Origin: Paraburkholderia sp. HP33-1
Lineage (GTDB): Bacteria > Pseudomonadota > Gammaproteobacteria > Burkholderiales > Burkholderiaceae
Direction of reading: 5' to 3'
Assembly: GCF_021390595.1 (NCBI RefSeq)
Contig: NZ_JAJEJR010000004.1
Span: 124,001 to 188,000 of the forward strand
Length of the DNA: 64,000 bases
Part shown: positions 45,384 through 54,876 of the stretch, piece by piece
Position numbering within the stretch: the stretch's first letter is position 1
How the letters are laid out: every line of letters starts with the position of its first letter
Translations under genes and position numbers: made by a program
The notes under the pieces: model-generated
Database searches by the model: none
The model's input: only the letters and a program-made list of their open reading frames with translations
Told to the model about the DNA's origin: nothing

Positions 45384-46313
45384 CTACTCTAGCCACGTTC
45401 TGATGCCCGCGATGTACTCGGCAATCTGCCCGCGAGCCCGATTGCTGTCGCGGGCGATAATCGCCCGCGCGATTTCCCGATGGTATTCCTTGATCCTCGC
45501 CACGACGCGGTCGCGATCAGGGCGGCTTCGCCGGTGAAATGTGGAATGGGCATCGGCCAGTTGCAGGACGATGCCGGTGAAGAGGCGCAGTGCTGGATCG
45601 CCGCAAAGTTCAGCGAGCAGGAAATGGAATCGCAGCAGCTCATCGGCGCCAGCCCGGCCGTCGAGTTGCACCTCGGCCTGTACTAGCTCGCGCAGTCGTT
45701 GCTCGCCTTCATGGTCGAGACGTTCAATCACGAGATCCAGGGCGGCGAGTTCGAGCGTGCGGCGCGTCGCGAGAATATCGCGCGGCGCAATGCCCGCATA
45801 CTCCAGATAGACGCCGACTGCCTGCATCGTCGCGCTCAGGTCCGGCTGGGCGACGATTACGCTACCGCCGCGTTGGATTTTAACGATCGAGTGATGCTCG
45901 AGCAGCCGGATCGCTCCACGCAACGCGGCGCGACTTACTCCATGGACTTTCATCAACTCCTGCTCAGAGCCGAGAGGCAGTCCCGCAGGCCATCCTAGAT
46001 CGATGATGTGCTTCAGCATCGACACGAAAAGAGTCTGAGCGCGCGTAATCGGAGCACCGAGCGCATTGCGTTTGCGTCGCGGCGTGGTGGATGGGGGCGG
46101 CGCGGGTGTCATCGCGGTCAGCATCGAAAGCCACTGCTGACGCGGCGCGTCGGCAGGATGCCTGCCTTCGCGCAGCTTATCGCGGCGTAGCGCAGCGAAT
46201 TGGGTAAAGAGCGCGACATCTGCCACCGGCACGATCAGCGTCAGGCTCGCCATACCCTCGGCCACCTTGCGTGCACGATAGTCGGCGACACGTTCTGCGG
46301 ACGACTTTGCCAT
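45384..46313 (-). CDS. GntR/FCD-family regulator with N-terminal extension
   Basis: A 309-residue repressor. Residues about 85-150 form a GntR winged helix (AQTLFVSMLKHIIDLGWPAG, LMKVHGVSRAALRGAIRLLE) and the rest an FCD effector domain (TRRTLELAALDLVIERLDHE, DELLRFHFLLAEL). The first 75 residues (SAERVADYRARKVAEGMASL and LTLIVPVADVALFTQFAALR) are not part of normal GntR proteins. They look like a ribbon-helix-helix strand-helix-helix unit, so this may be a fusion. It is divergent from the gene at 46583, and a perfect palindrome at 46365-46378 is a likely binding site. Confidence 0.88.
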   Translation of the reverse strand: MAKSSAERVADYRARKVAEGMASLTLIVPVADVALFTQFAALRRDKLREGRHPADAPRQQWLSMLTAMTPAPPPSTTPRRKRNALGAPITRAQTLFVSMLKHIIDLGWPAGLPLGSEQELMKVHGVSRAALRGAIRLLEHHSIVKIQRGGSVIVAQPDLSATMQAVGVYLEYAGIAPRDILATRRTLELAALDLVIERLDHEGEQRLRELVQAEVQLDGRAGADELLRFHFLLAELCGDPALRLFTGIVLQLADAHSTFHRRSRPDRDRVVARIKEYHREIARAIIARDSNRARGQIAEYIAGIRTWLE

Positions 46314-46364
46314 ATCGGTTCGTCTGGATATGAATGCGAATGCCGTTCAATATATCGCACATAT

Positions 46365-46378
46365 CGTTACATGTAACG
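46365..46378. promoter_or_regulatory. Palindrome CGTTACATGTAACG, likely GntR operator
   Basis: A perfect 14-base palindrome in the divergent region, 52 bases before the GntR start and about 205 before the next gene. FCD-type GntR proteins usually bind short T/A-rich dyads of this kind. Confidence 0.5.
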
Positions 46379-46582
46379 AGGTTTTCAGACGCAAAGCCGA
46401 TGTGTCCGCGCGGGCGGAAGCGAAGTCAGGCAAATCAATGCGTTAGCGCCAATGGAGTACCGGCATTTTCTCGAACCGCGTGTGTTGGGCAAAGCGCGCG
46501 AATCGACTGGTTTTTCTCCGCGAGCCGGGATACCTATAGTAAGTCACCACAACCACTTGATCATCGTGACCTGATATCGACC

Positions 46583-47647
46583 ATGAGTGACACGAAACCC
46601 ACTATGCCGCGCCGCGGCGACTTTGGCTGGCAGCCTCTCGTCAGTGCCTTCGAACCCACCATCGACGACATGATGTCCAACCGCGCCTACTTCGGGATGC
46701 CGCCGGAGGCGCTCTATCTGTGGGGAACGTTTCGCGACGAGGATGGCGAAATCTACTGCCCGATGCGACGAATTCCAGCCGGTCTGCAGACAGACGCGAA
46801 GGACACTCGTCGCCGCTTTTATCTTTGTACGACGCTCGGGCATGACGACGGTATGCACATGCATCCCGTCGGGAAGGAGTCTGTGCCGAACGATGGCTTT
46901 TCGAGAGCGCTCGAAGGCGACCGTATCCACTGGCGTAGCCATCCGCAGGCGCCCGGCAATCGTTTTCACGTGACCTGGACGCCGGAAGAATGCAGTTGGT
47001 ACGAAGAGAACGGCATGGATATCAAGGGCAAGCTCGTCAAGCCCGGCATGCACTGGTATCTGCCGGGACGCGACGCGGGCATGTACTACGTCGCGAATAT
47101 CTTTGAGATGGAAGGGACGATTCTGGGCAAGAAGGTGCGCGGCATGATCGGCTTCGATCCGATTTACATGTATGAGGGCGGTGAAATCTACAAGACGAAA
47201 GACGCGCTTGTGCAGGAGAAGCTGGAACTCGTCTGGTACACGTGGGCCACGCGCTACAAGGATGGCAGCATCGATTTTGGACACTTCACGCTTGGCAATG
47301 ACATGTTCGGGTTTGCGATTCTCGGCAACGAAAAGGGGGAGGTGCGCTATACCTACGACGTGACTGGCAAGGTGGACTTCGGTGCAAGCGGCTATTGGCA
47401 GGAAGGCATCCGGTACTCGGCATTCGGCGATGAGTGGGAATTCATTCCCGACCCGAAGGGGCGCCTGGTGGGTCTCGGGACGCTGAAGAACCCCCAAGTG
47501 GACGGCCGCTGGCGCCGCGTTGGCGACACACGCGAACCCGACGTCTGGTTTGCGTGGGGAGAAGCGGCACCGGAGCACGGCGATCGTCCGGTGAACCGGC
47601 TGAAGGATCTGGGCACGCGAGTTGGCGTGAACTTCCGTAAATATTGA
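46583..47647 (+). CDS. Conserved protein of unknown function (paralogue 1)
   Basis: A 354-residue protein without signal peptide. It is rich in aromatic residues and short strands, for example ALYLWGTFRDEDGEIYCPMR, YTWATRYKDGSIDFGHF, LGNDMFGFAILGNEKGEV and EWEFIPDPKG, and looks all-beta. It is clearly homologous to the protein at 52740-53921, which shares YTWGTRYKDGS, GHF-LG-D, EWEFIPDPKG and AWFAWGE. The pair brackets the carboxylic acid reductase and alcohol dehydrogenase. A lipocalin-like or CrtC-like hydratase fold is a guess from composition only. I chose the ATG at 46583; the 83-codon extension upstream has no features. Confidence 0.72.
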   Translation: MSDTKPTMPRRGDFGWQPLVSAFEPTIDDMMSNRAYFGMPPEALYLWGTFRDEDGEIYCPMRRIPAGLQTDAKDTRRRFYLCTTLGHDDGMHMHPVGKESVPNDGFSRALEGDRIHWRSHPQAPGNRFHVTWTPEECSWYEENGMDIKGKLVKPGMHWYLPGRDAGMYYVANIFEMEGTILGKKVRGMIGFDPIYMYEGGEIYKTKDALVQEKLELVWYTWATRYKDGSIDFGHFTLGNDMFGFAILGNEKGEVRYTYDVTGKVDFGASGYWQEGIRYSAFGDEWEFIPDPKGRLVGLGTLKNPQVDGRWRRVGDTREPDVWFAWGEAAPEHGDRPVNRLKDLGTRVGVNFRKY

Positions 47648-47808
47648 CACCGCCTGAAGGGGGCCCTCGCGATCGGCATGCTTGGGCGGCGTGGCGGCGG
47701 GTGAAGCGAGTTGTAGCCCGGTACAACTCGACGTATTCCCGCCGCGCAGGCCTGTTCATTCGAAGCGAGGGAACAAAAGTGTTGGCGAGCAAAGAGAAGG
47801 AGAACGCA

Positions 47809-50800
47809 GTGAGCGGGAAAGTCGGTGTCAGCGGAGCAAATCAGATTGCAGACCGGATCGAAGGGCTCGCCGCTCGCGACCGGCAGTTTCGGGATGCGTT
47901 GCCCCTTGCAGCTGTGAACGAAGCGAAGCTGCGCCCAGGCTTGGGTTTGGCGCAGGTCGTCGCTGTCTGTCTTGAAGCTTACGCGGAACGGCCGGCGCTG
48001 GCGCGACGGGCGACGAGCCTGGTGACCGATCCGGTTACGGGACGGGCCTCGCTTCAGTTGGACACCGCCTTTGAGACCATTACGTATCTGCAACTGTGGT
48101 CGCGAGCTCGTGCACTCGCGAATACCTGGTACCACAGCGAAAGCAGTCCGCTGCGCGCGAACGACCTCATCTGCGTGATGGCGTTTGCGGGGGTTGATTT
48201 TACGACTGTTGACCTTGCAGCAATCCACAACGGCGCGGTTGTCGTCCCGCTTCAGACCAACGCGCCTCACCAGCAGCTACGCGATATCGTGAAGGAGGTG
48301 CAACCCCGGTGGCTGGCGACAAGCCTCGAGTGCCTTGAGACTGCAGTCGATCTTGTTCTAGACGGGCATCGCCCTTCAGGGCTGTTGCTATTCGATTTTC
48401 ATCCGGAGGTCGATGACGAGCGGGCGCGTTGCGAGCATGCGCGCAAACGACTGGCTGCGTCCGGCATCCCCGACCTTATCCTTACGTTGCACGAGGCCCT
48501 TGACGGCGGAAGTCAACTGAAGCCGGCGCCGCTCTATGCCGAAGAGGGCACCGAAACAAGGATGTGCACGATCTATTACACGTCTGGCAGCACTGGATCG
48601 CCCAAGGGCGCCATGTACCCGGAGTCGATGGTGAAGGCGAGTTGGTGCGCGGTTACGCCGCTGCCGCTGCTGTATATGCATTACATGCCTATGAATCATT
48701 CATTCGGGCGCAGTGGGGTATTTTCGACGCTCGGCTCGGGAGGCACCTGTCACTTCACCGCCACGGCCGATCTTTCGTCCCTATTCGATGATATTGGGCT
48801 TGCCCGTCCGACCTCGATGGGGATTGTGCCGCGTATCTGCGAAATGGTTTATCAGCAATATTACGTTGCACTTGAGCGCCGTCGATCCGAGATGGCAGAT
48901 ATCGATGTGCTGAAGCATCAACTAATGATGGACGTTCGCAATCGGGTGCTAGGCGGACGCCTGCTGAGTGGAAACTTCGGCTCCGCACCTCTCGCTCCCG
49001 ACTTGCGGCAGTTCATGGAAGACTGCCTCGGATTCAAGCTGGATGACCATTATGGTGCGACTGAGATTGCCGGTGCAGTACGCAATACACATGTCATGCG
49101 GCCACCTGTCGTCGAATACAAACTCGACGATGTTCCCGAACTCGGGTATTTCAAAACGGATCGTCCGTATCCGCGTGGCGAGTTGCTCATCAAGACCAAC
49201 AGCATCATGCTTGGCTATTTCAGGAGGCCCGAGGTCACCGCATCGGTGTTTGACAAGGACGGCTTTTACAAGACAGGCGACATCATGGCCGAGGTCGGCG
49301 AAGACCAGTTGGTCTACGTGGACCGGCGCAATAACGTGCTCAAACTCGCGCAGGGCGAATTCGTGGCGATATCGCGACTGGAGGCCCTTTATACCAACGG
49401 CCACCCTCTGATTCGTCAGGTGTACTTATACGGCACTAGCGAGCGATCGTATCTGCTTGGAGTATTCGTGCCGAATGAAGGCACTCTAGTGGAAAAAGGC
49501 ATTGCCGGCGACGATCGGGCAATCAAGTCGGCACTGCGAGAGGCCATCAAGGACGTTGCACGTGCGGAACAACTTAACGCATACGAGGTGCCACGAGATT
49601 TTATTGTCGAGCGTGAGCCGTTCAGCGTCGAAAACGGCCTGCTGGCTGGTATCGGAAAATACCAACGGCCCAAGTTCAAAGAGCGCTACGGCATCCGCCT
49701 GGAAAATCTGTATAGCGAGATCGCCGCCAGTCAGGCCAACGAGCTCGAGTCATTGCGCCGCGAAAGTCGGGATGCACCGGTGGCGGAAGTGGTCGCCCGA
49801 ATCGCAGGCGCGACATTGGGCGTCGGCGTTACGGACCTTCCGGTGGATGCGACCTTCGCGGAACTGGGAGGAGATTCGCTATCGGCACTTTCGTGTTCCC
49901 TTCACTTGGAGGAGATTTATGGTATCGAAGTGCCGGTAGGCGTTATCAACAACCCGAGCGGCGGTCTATTGCATGTGTCCCGTTACATCGAGCGTGCGAG
50001 ACAGGCCGGTCACCAGCGCCCGACGTTCGCTTCGATCCATGGTCGCGGCGCCACGAAGATCTGTGCCAGCGACCTGACCATCGACAGATTTGTGGATGCC
50101 GAAACGCTTGCAAATGCGTCCGATCTGAGCCCCGCCCGTGCTCCCGTTCGGACTGTGCTGGTCACAGGTGCAAACGGCTTCCTCGGCCGCTTTCTGTGTC
50201 TCGAGTGGCTGCAGCGTGTGGCCGCGGTTGGGGGCAAGGTTATCTGCATCATGCGAGGCCGCGATGCATCCGCGGCCAGCGACCGTATCGCGCAGGCCTT
50301 CGATACTGGCGACGCGAATCTGCGGAAGCAGTTCGAAGCGCTCGCCGCCCAACACCTCGAAGTTCTAGCCGGGGATCTGGGTGAGCATAATCTCGGGTTG
50401 AGTTCCGCCGCATGGCAACGCCTCGCAGATGAGGTAGATCTCATCGTTCATCCGGCTGCGCTTGTCAATCACGTATTGCCGTATTCGCAGCTTTTCGGCC
50501 CTAACGTGCTTGGCACCGCGGAACTGATACGTCTCGCATTGACGAGCAGAATCAAGCCGATCAGCTTCGTCTCAACTGTCGCTGCTGCGGCGGTCCCGGA
50601 CGGCGGTCTGGTCGATGAGGACGCGGACGTGCGCGTGGCGACGCCGGTTCGTCCTCTCGACGGAGACCGCTATGCGGACGGCTACGCGAATAGCAAATGG
50701 GCCGGCGAAGCCCTTTTACGCGATGCCCACGAGCGATTTGGTCTTCCGGTCGCCGTATTCCGCTCGGGCATGATTCTGGCCCATAGCCAGTTCACAGGGC

Positions 50801-51333
50801 AGGTCAATGTTCCCGACATGTTCACACGATGGCTTCTAAGCATCGTTATCACCGGTGTCGCTCCGCGGAGCTTTTATTCGGACGGTAGCGCGAACCCGCA
50901 CTACGACGGTTTGCCGGTCGATTTCACCGCGAAATCGATTGCCATGCTCGGTGCTAACGCGTTGACGGGTTATAGGACGTGGCACGTCGTGAATCCTCAC
51001 GATGACGGAATTTCGATGGATACATTTGTCGATTGGGCGGTCGTCGACGGCTGCAAGATAAGGCGCATTGACGAGTATGCCGACTGGCTCGCCCGCTTTG
51101 AGACGGCGTTGCGTGCTCTACCAGAGAAGGCGCGCCAGCAATCTTCGCTACCGCTGATTCATCAGTTTGGCGTCCCGTGGTCCCGTGTCGCCGGCAACAG
51201 CGTGCCATCCGCCAGGTTCGAAGACGATGTGCGCAAATACATGGTCGGAGGCGATGGACGGATTCCCCATATCTCTGCGCGCTTCATTGGCAAGTATCTC
51301 GCAGATATGCGCCATCTTGGACTGATGAACTGA
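47809..51333 (+). CDS. car: Carboxylic acid reductase (adenylation-carrier-reductase)
   Basis: A 1174-residue multidomain enzyme that reduces an acid to its aldehyde using ATP and NADPH. The adenylation domain has YYTSGSTGSPKGAMYPE (about residues 255-271) and the hinge DRRNNVLKLAQGEFV, a class I CAR hallmark. The carrier domain has GGDSLSALS with the phosphopantetheine Ser690. The reductase domain starts VLVTGANGFLGRF (about 783) and holds Tyr959 and Lys963 in YANSK. The GTG at 47809 follows AAGGAG; an upstream GTG at 47779 is possible. A phosphopantetheinyl transferase is needed and is not in the window. Such enzymes are best known from Nocardia and Mycobacterium. The downstream alcohol dehydrogenase may reduce the aldehyde further. 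Confidence 0.94.
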   Translation: MSGKVGVSGANQIADRIEGLAARDRQFRDALPLAAVNEAKLRPGLGLAQVVAVCLEAYAERPALARRATSLVTDPVTGRASLQLDTAFETITYLQLWSRARALANTWYHSESSPLRANDLICVMAFAGVDFTTVDLAAIHNGAVVVPLQTNAPHQQLRDIVKEVQPRWLATSLECLETAVDLVLDGHRPSGLLLFDFHPEVDDERARCEHARKRLAASGIPDLILTLHEALDGGSQLKPAPLYAEEGTETRMCTIYYTSGSTGSPKGAMYPESMVKASWCAVTPLPLLYMHYMPMNHSFGRSGVFSTLGSGGTCHFTATADLSSLFDDIGLARPTSMGIVPRICEMVYQQYYVALERRRSEMADIDVLKHQLMMDVRNRVLGGRLLSGNFGSAPLAPDLRQFMEDCLGFKLDDHYGATEIAGAVRNTHVMRPPVVEYKLDDVPELGYFKTDRPYPRGELLIKTNSIMLGYFRRPEVTASVFDKDGFYKTGDIMAEVGEDQLVYVDRRNNVLKLAQGEFVAISRLEALYTNGHPLIRQVYLYGTSERSYLLGVFVPNEGTLVEKGIAGDDRAIKSALREAIKDVARAEQLNAYEVPRDFIVEREPFSVENGLLAGIGKYQRPKFKERYGIRLENLYSEIAASQANELESLRRESRDAPVAEVVARIAGATLGVGVTDLPVDATFAELGGDSLSALSCSLHLEEIYGIEVPVGVINNPSGGLLHVSRYIERARQAGHQRPTFASIHGRGATKICASDLTIDRFVDAETLANASDLSPARAPVRTVLVTGANGFLGRFLCLEWLQRVAAVGGKVICIMRGRDASAASDRIAQAFDTGDANLRKQFEALAAQHLEVLAGDLGEHNLGLSSAAWQRLADEVDLIVHPAALVNHVLPYSQLFGPNVLGTAELIRLALTSRIKPISFVSTVAAAAVPDGGLVDEDADVRVATPVRPLDGDRYADGYANSKWAGEALLRDAHERFGLPVAVFRSGMILAHSQFTGQVNVPDMFTRWLLSIVITGVAPRSFYSDGSANPHYDGLPVDFTAKSIAMLGANALTGYRTWHVVNPHDDGISMDTFVDWAVVDGCKIRRIDEYADWLARFETALRALPEKARQQSSLPLIHQFGVPWSRVAGNSVPSARFEDDVRKYMVGGDGRIPHISARFIGKYLADMRHLGLMN

Positions 51334-51368
51334 AAGATCGTCGTAACAAATCCGTGTTGGGGGAATCC

Positions 51369-52439
51369 ATGACAGATGTTATCAACGGCTACGCTGCTGC
51401 CGCTCCGGGGGACGCGCTCGCACCTTTCCAGTTCACCCGGCGCCATCCACGGGTCGATGACGTAGTCATTGAAATCCAGTACTGCGGCGTGTGCCACTCG
51501 GATCTTCATCAAGCGCATAACGATTGGGGCAATACCCGCTATCCGGTCGTACCCGGGCATGAAATCATCGGCCGTGTCAGCGAGGTCGGCGCGTCGGTGA
51601 CCCGATTCAAGACGGGCGATATCGTTGGCGTTGGCTGCCTTGTCGATTCCTGTGGCGATTGCTCACCATGTTGTGAAGGTGAAGAGCAATATTGTTTGAA
51701 AAAGCCTACGCCAACGTACAACGGTGTCGACCGACACGATGGGTCACCGACGTACGGTGGTTACTCGGAGCGGATCATTGTCTCGGAGAAGTTTGTGCTG
51801 CGGATTCCGGACGGTCTAGACCCTAAGGCAGCAGCGCCATTGTTGTGCGCGGGGATCACGAGCTATTCACCCTTGCGCCACTGGAATGTCGGGCGAGGTC
51901 AGAAGGTTGCTGTTGTCGGTCTGGGCGGCCTCGGTCATATGGGATTGAAATTTGCCAAGGCGATGAACGCCGAGGTGACGCTGATCACGCGCAGCGCCGG
52001 AAAGGAGCAAGAGGCTCGGCGTCTCGGTGCAGACCATGTGCTGGTGTCCAGCGACCCCGCGCAAATCGGTCTTGCGGCCGGGCGATTTGATCTCATTCTC
52101 GATACCATCCCAACCCCGCATGACCTCAACCCTTACCTGTCTACGTTACGGTTGAATGGCACACTTGTCCTGGTTGGCTTGATTGGCCCCATTGCGCCGC
52201 CTGTTCACAGCGGTTTGCTGGTGATGGGGCGCAGATCGATAGCGGGTTCCGCCATTGGAGGTGTAGGGGAGATGCAGGAGATGCTGAACTTCTGCGCTAC
52301 GCACAACATCAACTGCGATGTGGAAATGATCAGGATACAAGATATCAATCGCGCATATGAGCGATTGCTCAAGAGCGACGTGCGTTATCGCTTTGTGATT
52401 GACATGAGTTCGCTAAAGGCACTAGCCGCAGCCGACTAA
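51369..52439 (+). CDS. Zinc-dependent alcohol dehydrogenase (cinnamyl-alcohol type)
   Basis: A 356-residue medium-chain dehydrogenase of the CAD/YahK/AdhC-like group. The catalytic zinc site is CGVCHSDLH and GHEIIGRVSEVG, the structural zinc site is DSCGDCSPCCEGEEQYC, and the cofactor loop is VVGLGGLGHMGLKFAKA with TRSAGKE following (Ser-Ala-Gly-Lys suggests NADPH). These enzymes favour aldehyde reduction. It lies 35 bases after the carboxylic acid reductase, so together they would convert an acid to an alcohol, or run in reverse. I set the start at 51369 (MTDVINGYAA), in line with the family N-terminus. Confidence 0.93.
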   Translation: MTDVINGYAAAAPGDALAPFQFTRRHPRVDDVVIEIQYCGVCHSDLHQAHNDWGNTRYPVVPGHEIIGRVSEVGASVTRFKTGDIVGVGCLVDSCGDCSPCCEGEEQYCLKKPTPTYNGVDRHDGSPTYGGYSERIIVSEKFVLRIPDGLDPKAAAPLLCAGITSYSPLRHWNVGRGQKVAVVGLGGLGHMGLKFAKAMNAEVTLITRSAGKEQEARRLGADHVLVSSDPAQIGLAAGRFDLILDTIPTPHDLNPYLSTLRLNGTLVLVGLIGPIAPPVHSGLLVMGRRSIAGSAIGGVGEMQEMLNFCATHNINCDVEMIRIQDINRAYERLLKSDVRYRFVIDMSSLKALAAAD

Positions 52440-52739
52440 TTGTACAGGCGCGCTGTTTGTGGCGATGACATCGGCGCCAGTGGACGGGCGCCGTTGCCAT
52501 ACTCGTCAGTCCTGACGGGCCGCCGATCTACCTTGCCTCGAACAATTTGGCGACATCCAGGAAATGCCGTGCCAATTTTTTTGCTGCATCACTGGCAGGT
52601 CGCGCGGCAGATCCGGTTCGTGTTTGTCAATGTCGGGAGCGTGGCTTGAAAGTATTGATGACGTAATTGTCGCTTGCAATTACAGGGATTAAATCGTGCC
52701 TTTTAGTCCGGGAAACCGATAAGACAACACGGAGATGCA
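52440..52739. promoter_or_regulatory. Intergenic region with inverted repeat before paralogue 2
   Basis: There are 300 bases without a gene. The inverted repeat GTAATTG-N7-CAATTAC (52663-52683) lies 57 bases before the next start codon and could be an operator. The AT-rich content here contrasts with the flanking genes, as expected for a promoter. Confidence 0.4.
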
Positions 52740-53921
52740 ATGACTGATAAGTGTGGAATTGGGCAGGCTCCTGATATGGATCGCCGCACGGCAATTCGAG
52801 TTCTGGGCGCAGCGGCCATCGGCGCCAACGGCCTCTTTGACATGGCCGCGCCAGGGGGCGCGTGGGCAACGTCTCGTCCCGCAAGCGCGGACAAGTCGTT
52901 GCCTTGGCCCCCAGCCGGCGCATTCGGAGGCAAGGCGATCGTGGGGCCGCACCAGCCTTCTGCGGAGACGATGCTTGATATGGCCGATCTGCTGGGCCTG
53001 CCACCGCAAATGTCATTTATTTACGGTTGTCTTCGAGACGAAGATGGCAATATGTCTGAGTGGGTCCGAACTTTCAACTTTCAGCCGGATGCTGCGCGGC
53101 AGGGTCTTTTCGTACAGTCGAACGTCGGCAAGGACGCACTGAGGGTCTTGCCTGACGTCTTCACAAAGGCCGCGACAGAAGCTGTCGCTTTGGCGGAAGG
53201 CGGATACGCCACATGGCGTTCATCGGACGGGGCGACGGGGAATCCGTATAAGCTCGAAATGTCGGCCGATGGCGAAACAATTCGTTGGACCGATGGCGGA
53301 GCGCTCGACGTCGCTGGCACTTTGATGGGACCCGGACTGCAGTGGTACATCGCGGAGCCGTCAGGTAGCGAGCTCTACGTGTCGCAGATCTATGAGATGA
53401 AAGGCATCGCGCTTGGCAAGCCTGTTCGCGGTGTGATGGCGTTCGACAAGGCCTATCTGCCGAAGGGTGTCAGAATGTACGGCGGCAAGGATCCCCTATT
53501 CCGCCCGAAGGAGCACCATCGGACCTGGTACACATGGGGTACGCGCTACAAGGACGGTAGCTATGACGCGGGTCACTTCGTTCTCGGTACCGACCGCATC
53601 GGCTTCGCATTGTTGACAAACGAACGCGGAGAACTCGTTCTCGATACGAATGTAACCGGTACTGTCGAACTTCTGTCCAATCAACCCTGGCCGAAGCGGG
53701 TATCGGTACGAACATCGTCAGGCGCTGAATGGGAGTTTATTCCCGACCCGAAGGGCCATATGCCGGACATGCTGGGCACGGGTGCGACAACTGCTTTCAC
53801 GCCGCAAACTGAAGGTCGTTGGCGCCGTCTTGGCGATAGAAGAGAACCCCAAGCCTGGTTTGCGTGGGGCGAGGTTGCCGAACGCGGTCGTACTAACCAG
53901 GCATGGAACTATCGGTTTTGA
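52740..53921 (+). CDS. Exported paralogue 2 of the unknown beta-rich protein
   Basis: A 393-residue protein with a Tat-like N-terminus: twin Arg in MDRRTAIRVLGAAAIGANGL followed by a moderately hydrophobic stretch and AWA before a mature chain beginning near TSRPASA. The mature part is homologous to the protein at 46583-47647 (WYTWGTRYKDGS, GHFVLGTDRIGFALLTNERG, EWEFIPDPKG, RWRRLGDRREPQAWFAWGE). One copy would be cytoplasmic and this one periplasmic and folded before export, so the pair may act on the same compound on either side of the membrane. No enzyme family could be assigned. Confidence 0.72.
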   Translation: MTDKCGIGQAPDMDRRTAIRVLGAAAIGANGLFDMAAPGGAWATSRPASADKSLPWPPAGAFGGKAIVGPHQPSAETMLDMADLLGLPPQMSFIYGCLRDEDGNMSEWVRTFNFQPDAARQGLFVQSNVGKDALRVLPDVFTKAATEAVALAEGGYATWRSSDGATGNPYKLEMSADGETIRWTDGGALDVAGTLMGPGLQWYIAEPSGSELYVSQIYEMKGIALGKPVRGVMAFDKAYLPKGVRMYGGKDPLFRPKEHHRTWYTWGTRYKDGSYDAGHFVLGTDRIGFALLTNERGELVLDTNVTGTVELLSNQPWPKRVSVRTSSGAEWEFIPDPKGHMPDMLGTGATTAFTPQTEGRWRRLGDRREPQAWFAWGEVAERGRTNQAWNYRF

Positions 53922-54056
53922 GAATCCAACCGCGGCCAAGGGAGGCGGAAGCTACGTGCGTCCCCGGGCACGTCGCATTCGATGCAAACGCGCGAAGATC
54001 GAAAAGATGAGGGATGGCGACGGTTGGCCGATCCGTCGCCACGCTTTGGCTTTGAC

Positions 54057-54833
54057 TTATTTCACGTACTTGCGAAACTCAGGCTTGCGTTTCTCGCGGA
54101 ACGCATTGCCACCTTCCTTCGATTCGTCCGTGTCGTAGTAGAGCGCGAGCGCCTGCATTGCAAATGCACCGATGCCGCGAATATTCTCGGTGTCGATGTT
54201 GAACGAGCGCTTTGCCAGCGCAATTGCGGTGGGGCTCATCTGGAGAATCTCCTCGCACCACTTCTTCGTTTCCGCGTCGAGCTGCTCGGGCGGCACGACC
54301 GCATTGATGAGACCCCAGTCGAGCGCCTCTTTCGCACTGTATTTGCGGCACAGATACCAGATTTCTCTCGCGCGCTTCTCGCCGACGATTCGTGCGAGGT
54401 AGGCGGTGCCGAAACCGGGATCGACAGATCCTACCTTTGGGCCGACCTGGCCGAAGACCGCGGTCTCGGAAGCAATGGCAAGATCGCAGATCGTCACGAG
54501 CACGTTGCCGCCCCCGATCGCATAGCCGTTCACGCGTGCGATGACGGGCTTCGGAATGTCGCGGATGATGCTTTGGAGCTCTTCGATCGGCAGACCTACT
54601 GTGCCGCGACCGTTGTATCCGTCGCCGGACTGGTCGCCGCCGGTGCAGAATGCCTTCTCGCCCGCACCCGTGAGCACGACGACACCGATATCCTTGTTCC
54701 ATCCAGCGAGGCCGAAGGCCTTGATGAGTTCCTCAACAGTGTTGGCGCTGAATGCGTTGTAGACCTTCGGGCGATTGATGGTGATCGTGGCGACCCCGTC
54801 CGCCTCCTGATAGCTAATGTCCTTGAATTCCAT
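54057..54833 (-). CDS. badI: BadI-like 2-ketocyclohexanecarboxyl-CoA hydrolase
   Basis: A 258-residue crotonase closely resembling Rhodopseudomonas BadI, which opens the ring of 2-ketocyclohexanecarboxyl-CoA to pimelyl-CoA by retro-Dieckmann hydrolysis. It has FCTGGDQSGDGYNGRGTVGL, ARVNGYAIGGGNVL, FGQVGPKVGSVDPGFGTAYL, AREIWYLCRKYSAKEALDWG and the C-terminus YYDTDESKEGGNAFREKRK, matching BadI nearly word for word as I recall it. The MenB family (naphthoyl-CoA synthase) is the nearest alternative, but no menaquinone genes are near. I use the ATG at 54833; a TTG four codons earlier is less likely. It is the last gene of a five-gene operon, after BadH. Confidence 0.88.
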   Translation of the reverse strand: MEFKDISYQEADGVATITINRPKVYNAFSANTVEELIKAFGLAGWNKDIGVVVLTGAGEKAFCTGGDQSGDGYNGRGTVGLPIEELQSIIRDIPKPVIARVNGYAIGGGNVLVTICDLAIASETAVFGQVGPKVGSVDPGFGTAYLARIVGEKRAREIWYLCRKYSAKEALDWGLINAVVPPEQLDAETKKWCEEILQMSPTAIALAKRSFNIDTENIRGIGAFAMQALALYYDTDESKEGGNAFREKRKPEFRKYVK

Positions 54834-54876
54834 TTCGTGTTCCAATGTTGTTTGTTGATCGCGTTCGCGGCGCCGT

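Noticed and set aside
46544..47650. 368-codon antisense open frame
   Set aside because: Opposite paralogue 1. The sense protein is supported by homology to the protein at 52740-53921; the antisense frame has no features.
54057..54833. Naphthoyl-CoA synthase (menB)
   Set aside because: Same crotonase branch, but the sequence follows BadI more closely, and its neighbour is BadH-like with no menaquinone genes nearby.
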